In this document: positions 13,926 through 16,618 of the stretch, piece by piece
How positions within the stretch are numbered: position 1 is the stretch's first letter
Layout: every line of letters starts with the position of its first letter
Assembly (NCBI GenBank): GCA_910583895.1
Contig: CAJTYJ010000015.1
Location: forward strand, 42,044 to 58,661
Direction of reading: 5' to 3'
Length of the DNA stretch: 16,618 bases
From: an uncultured Lachnospiraceae bacterium
Lineage (GTDB): Bacteria > Bacillota > Clostridia > Lachnospirales > Lachnospiraceae
Notes under the pieces: model-generated
Told to the model about the DNA's origin: nothing
Seen by the model: the letters and a program-made list of their open reading frames with translations, nothing else
The model's database searches: none
Position numbers and translations under genes: made by a program

Positions 13926-15413
13926 ATGCTATCAGAACAGATCGCGGCGCTGGTCCAGTACGGCGTCGATACGGGACTTACTCCGGAATGCGAGAGAATC
14001 TATACCACTAACCTGCTGTTGGATTTATTTCACGAAGACGATTATGAAGAGCCGACTCAAATTCCCAGCGCGCCTTTGGAGGAGATTTTAAAGGAACTTC
14101 TGGACGAGGCCTGCCGCCGGGAGCTCATTGTGGACAGCGTCGCCTACCGGGATCTTTTTGACACCCGGATCATGAACTGTCTGGTCCCAAGGCCTGCCCA
14201 GATCCGGGATATCTTCTGGGAAAAATACAGCCGCTCTCCCAGAGAAGCTACGGATTATTTCTATAAGTTAAGCCAGGACAGCGACTACATCCGCCGCTAC
14301 CGGGTATGCAGGGATCAAAAATGGAATGTATCCTGCGAGTACGGGGATCTGGACATCACCATCAACCTGTCCAAGCCGGAAAAAGACCCGAAAGCCATCG
14401 CCGCTGCAAGAAATGCAAAGGCAAGTTCCTATCCTAAGTGCCTGCTCTGCATGGAAAACGAAGGCTACGCCGGAAGAGTCAATCACCCGGCCAGGGAAAA
14501 TCACCGGGTCATCCCGGTCACAATCAACAACAGCCATTGGGGCTTTCAGTACTCTCCATACGTCTATTACAATGAGCACTGTATCGTATTCAACGGGGAA
14601 CATACTCCCATGAAGATCGACCGGGCTGCTTTCACAAAGCTTTTTGACTTTGTAAAACAGTTTCCCCATTATTTTCTTGGATCCAATGCAGACCTGCCCA
14701 TTGTTGGAGGCTCCATCTTAAGCCATGATCATTTCCAGGGCGGCAACTACACCTTCGCCATGGCCAAAGCGCCCATGGAACAGACCGTCACCATTCCCGG
14801 CTATGAAGATGTGGAAGCCGGGATCGTCAAGTGGCCCCTGTCTGTGCTTCGAATCCGGCACAAGGACGAAAAGCGGCTGATTGATCTGGCAACTCATGTG
14901 CTGGATGCATGGCGCGGGTACACGGATGAGGATGCTTTCATCTTTGCATATACCGACGGGGAACCCCACAACACCATTACCCCTATTGCCCGGAACGTGG
15001 ACGGCATCTTTGAACTGGACCTGACGCTTCGGAACAACATTACCACAGAAGAGCATCCCCTGGGGGTCTACCATCCTCATAAGGAACTGCATCATATTAA
15101 AAAGGAAAATATCGGTCTGATCGAGGTCATGGGGCTGGCAGTCCTGCCTTCCCGCTTAAAGGATGAGATGGCTCTTTTAAAAGAGTACATCCTGGCCGGA
15201 AAGGATGTATCTTCCAGCGAGACCCTGAGTAAACACGCAGACTGGGTTTCCTCCTTCCTCCCCTCCCTAGCTTCTGTGACGCCGGACGGGATCGATGCAG
15301 TCCTTCAGCAGGAGATCGGCAAAGTGTTTGTAAAGGTGCTTGAAGACGCCGGAGTTTACAAATGCACCAAAGAGGGACGGGAAGCATTTCTTCGTTTTAT
15401 AAAAGTACTGTAA
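13926..15413 (+). CDS. galT: UDP-glucose--hexose-1-phosphate uridylyltransferase, Firmicutes (class II) type
   Basis: 495 aa. It transfers UMP from UDP-glucose to galactose-1-phosphate, giving UDP-galactose and glucose-1-phosphate, the step after galactokinase. It belongs to the long class II family of Firmicutes rather than the ~350-aa enterobacterial type. Recognised blocks: YPKCLLCMENEGYAGRVNHP (169-188), NNSHWGFQYSPYVYYNEHC (201-219) and the nucleotidyl-acceptor histidine motif GGSILSHDHFQGG (261-273). The start follows AGGAGG, and the gene is probably translated from the galK mRNA. No hairpin terminator is visible in the ~15 bases before the next promoter, so some read-through into the downstream leader is possible. 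Confidence 0.95.
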   Translation: MLSEQIAALVQYGVDTGLTPECERIYTTNLLLDLFHEDDYEEPTQIPSAPLEEILKELLDEACRRELIVDSVAYRDLFDTRIMNCLVPRPAQIRDIFWEKYSRSPREATDYFYKLSQDSDYIRRYRVCRDQKWNVSCEYGDLDITINLSKPEKDPKAIAAARNAKASSYPKCLLCMENEGYAGRVNHPARENHRVIPVTINNSHWGFQYSPYVYYNEHCIVFNGEHTPMKIDRAAFTKLFDFVKQFPHYFLGSNADLPIVGGSILSHDHFQGGNYTFAMAKAPMEQTVTIPGYEDVEAGIVKWPLSVLRIRHKDEKRLIDLATHVLDAWRGYTDEDAFIFAYTDGEPHNTITPIARNVDGIFELDLTLRNNITTEEHPLGVYHPHKELHHIKKENIGLIEVMGLAVLPSRLKDEMALLKEYILAGKDVSSSETLSKHADWVSSFLPSLASVTPDGIDAVLQQEIGKVFVKVLEDAGVYKCTKEGREAFLRFIKVL

Positions 15414-15428
15414 TTTTTCATTTCCCTC

Positions 15429-15457
15429 TTGAAAAAATCCGCCACTTCTTATATGAT
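15429..15457 (+). promoter_or_regulatory. Promoter for the riboswitch-controlled purO-like gene
   Basis: TTGAAA (15429-15434), a 17-bp spacer and TATGAT (15452-15457). Predicted start near 15464, giving a ~245-base leader that holds the riboswitch. A small hairpin, CTGCG-CACA-CGCAG (15502-15515), precedes the aptamer. Confidence 0.72.
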
Positions 15458-15519
15458 TATGACATGTCCGCAGAAAGCGCCATAAAAGCAGCGGTACTTC
15501 TCTGCGCACACGCAGCCAT

Positions 15520-15652
15520 CTTCTGCGCAACTGGCGGAGCGTGGATCTTTGGTCAGATCCACAGCAGGAGCAACCTGCAGGGAACGCAGATCATCACAGT
15601 AGAGCCGACCGCCTGGGCGCATGCAGGATTGTCATGCACCCAGGCGGTTTTT
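15520..15652 (+). promoter_or_regulatory. ZTP (ZMP) riboswitch, pfl motif, with expression platform
   Basis: The hallmarks of the pfl motif are in order. CAACTGGCGGAGCG (15528-15541) contains the conserved ACUGGCG core closed by GCGC/GCGT. A stable stem follows, GTGGATCT (15541-15548) with AGATCCAC (15555-15562). CAGGAGC comes next (15565-15571), then a variable region, and the 3' conserved block GCCGACCGCCTGGGC (15604-15618), which forms the pseudoknot and ligand pocket. The same ACCGCCTGGG also forms the left arm of a terminator, so ligand binding would release read-through (an ON switch). ZTP/ZMP builds up when 10-formyl-THF is short, which suits the purine gene downstream. Confidence 0.88.
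15608..15652 (+). terminator. Riboswitch-controlled terminator hairpin
   Basis: ACCGCCTGGG (15608-15617) pairs with CCCAGGCGGT (15639-15648); after one mismatch GCATG (15619-15623) pairs with CATGC (15633-15637); then five T. Forming it uses up the conserved 3' block of the ZTP aptamer. Confidence 0.9.
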
Positions 15653-15710
15653 GATGCTCCTGCATGATACCGATCATTCTTTTCAGACTCAGAAAGTGAG
15701 GCAAGGATTT

Positions 15711-16424
15711 ATGAAACAATTATCACTGAAACAGGAACTCTGCTCCAACTCTTACCCCGGCCGCGGGATCATCATCGGCCGTACCCCTGACGGTACCCGG
15801 GCCGCTGCTGCCTATTTTATCATGGGCAGGAGCCAGAACAGCCGCAACCGGATCTTTGTGAAAGAAGGTGACGGCATCCGTACCCAGGCTTTTGATCCCT
15901 CCAAACTGGAAGATCCGAGCCTGATCATCTATGCCCCGGTCCGGGTTCTCGGCAACAAGACCATCGTCACCAACGGCGATCAGACCGATACCATCTATGA
16001 CGGCATGGATCACCAGATGACCTTTGAACAGTCTCTGCGCTGCCGGACCTTTGAGCCGGACGCACCCAATTACACGCCCCGGATCTCCGGTATCCTGCAC
16101 ATCGAATCCGGAAACTTTAATTATGCCATGTCCATCTTAAAAAGCAACGGCGGCGATCCGGATTCCTGTCACCGCTATGCCTTTGCCTACGAAAATCCGA
16201 AAGCCGGGGAAGGACATTTTATTCACACTTACATGCAGGACGGCGATCCTCTGCCAAGTTTCGAAGGAGAACCAAAGCCTGTGTCCGTCCTGGATGACCT
16301 GGACGCCTTCACCGACCTGATCTGGACGAATTTGAATGAAGAGAATAAAGTCTCTCTCTTCGTCCGCTTTATAAATCTGGCAGACGGAACCTTCCAGACC
16401 CGTATTGTAAATAAAAACCAGTAA
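15711..16424 (+). CDS. purO: PurO-type IMP cyclohydrolase
   Basis: 237 aa. The family closes the ring of FAICAR to give IMP, the last step of de novo purine synthesis, in the cytoplasm. The N-terminal block YPGRGIIIGRTPDGTRAAAA (15-34), then GRSQNSRNRIFV (39-50) and NGDQTDTIYDG (88-98), match the archaeal-type PurO/IMP-cyclohydrolase family rather than the PurH bifunctional enzyme. The ZTP riboswitch upstream senses the triphosphate of ZMP, the precursor two steps earlier, which supports a role at this pathway point. A separate AICAR formyltransferase would be expected, possibly just beyond the window. The frame opens at 15621 inside the terminator hairpin; ATG 15711 has GAGG nine bases and AAGGA three bases upstream and is preferred. 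Two structured repeats start just after the stop. Confidence 0.85.
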   Translation: MKQLSLKQELCSNSYPGRGIIIGRTPDGTRAAAAYFIMGRSQNSRNRIFVKEGDGIRTQAFDPSKLEDPSLIIYAPVRVLGNKTIVTNGDQTDTIYDGMDHQMTFEQSLRCRTFEPDAPNYTPRISGILHIESGNFNYAMSILKSNGGDPDSCHRYAFAYENPKAGEGHFIHTYMQDGDPLPSFEGEPKPVSVLDDLDAFTDLIWTNLNEENKVSLFVRFINLADGTFQTRIVNKNQ

Positions 16425-16425
16425 A

Positions 16426-16618
16426 CAGCGCAGGTCCTGACAGACCCAGATCCTTGGGATGGCACCTTAGGTGACTTCGAAAGGATCTCCTAACAGGGGC
16501 TGGATGGACCGGAGCGGAACTTTAACTTTCATTCAGCGCAGGTCCTGACAGACCCAGATCCTTGAGATGGCACCTTAGGTGACTTCGAAAGGATCTCCTA
16601 TTGGGGGCTGGTGGGACC
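16426..16618. repeat. Two tandem 108-bp units with conserved nested-hairpin structure (second cut by the window)
   Basis: Copy 1 begins at CAGCGCAGG, 16426, and copy 2 at 16534; the first 67 bp differ at one position. Within copy 1, GGTCC (16433-16437) pairs with GGACC (16506-16510), CAGACCC (16441-16447) with GGGGCTG (16496-16502, one mismatch), AGATCCTT (16448-16455) with AAGGATCT (16481-16488), and CACC (16463-16466) with GGTG (16470-16473) around TTA. All differences between copies (near 16458, 16493-16495 and 16504-16505) fall in predicted loops or bulges. There is no T-run and no sensible reading frame. It starts two bases after the purO stop. It does not match any riboswitch class I can recall; it may be a dispersed repeat or an RNA element. 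Confidence 0.85.

Noticed and set aside
15414..15667. Short open frames in the galT-purO leader
   Set aside because: They run through the ZTP aptamer and terminator, so they are read as shadows of the RNA structure.
16426..16618. tRNA, T-box or THF riboswitch at the right end
   Set aside because: There is no tRNA cloverleaf or T-box sequence, no terminator T-run, and the conserved THF-aptamer bases could not be matched.

Overview
This window looks like chromosomal DNA of an anaerobic Gram-positive Clostridia, most likely a member of the Lachnospiraceae. The reasons are strong AGGAGG-type ribosome sites, a class B sortase, the long Firmicutes (class II) type of galactose-1-phosphate uridylyltransferase, a small Lys/Ala-tailed DUF6465-like protein typical of that family, and a ZTP-riboswitch-controlled PurO-like gene. 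This assignment is by family recognition, not by a database search. No rRNA, tRNA, CRISPR array, transposase or phage gene was seen.

Layout. Positions 1-566 hold five tandem copies, plus one partial copy, of a ~104-bp unit that runs into the 3' end of the first gene. Minus-strand genes at 557-2317 form a two-gene operon: a CDF metal-cation exporter followed by a membrane-anchored ComEC-like metallo-beta-lactamase-fold hydrolase. Reading right from 2524 are a class B sortase, a palindrome plus terminator, and then two overlapping genes. I read these two as murL (a PP-loop epimerase) and murD2 (a Mur ligase). Together they would make the D-Glu-containing peptidoglycan precursor from L-Glu without glutamate racemase. 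Next come a two-domain S1 RNA-binding protein (6422-7189) with its own promoter and terminator, and a two-gene unit encoding a membrane-anchored, catalytically degenerate LytM/M23 protein and a bactofilin (7293-8528). A shared bidirectional terminator separates this from a minus-strand ABC importer operon (11057 to 8586: permease, ATPase, lipoprotein) of the SsuABC/TauABC type.

From 11189 rightward there is a consensus promoter driving the DUF6465-like gene, then a convergent AraC-family regulator (11657-12562). The regulator is divergent from galK-galT (12732-15413), and the two promoters overlap in a ~50-bp region, so the regulator is a likely controller of the galactose genes. After galT there is a promoter, a ZTP (ZMP, pfl-motif) riboswitch with an overlapping terminator hairpin, and a PurO-type IMP cyclohydrolase gene. 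The window ends in two near-identical 108-bp tandem units (the second cut by the window edge) that can fold into a long nested hairpin; every difference between the copies falls in predicted unpaired positions.

Most notable are the murL-murD2 pair in a Firmicute, the ZTP riboswitch/PurO pairing, the tandem structured repeat at the right end, and the tandem repeat at the left end with its recurrent 28-codon reading frame.
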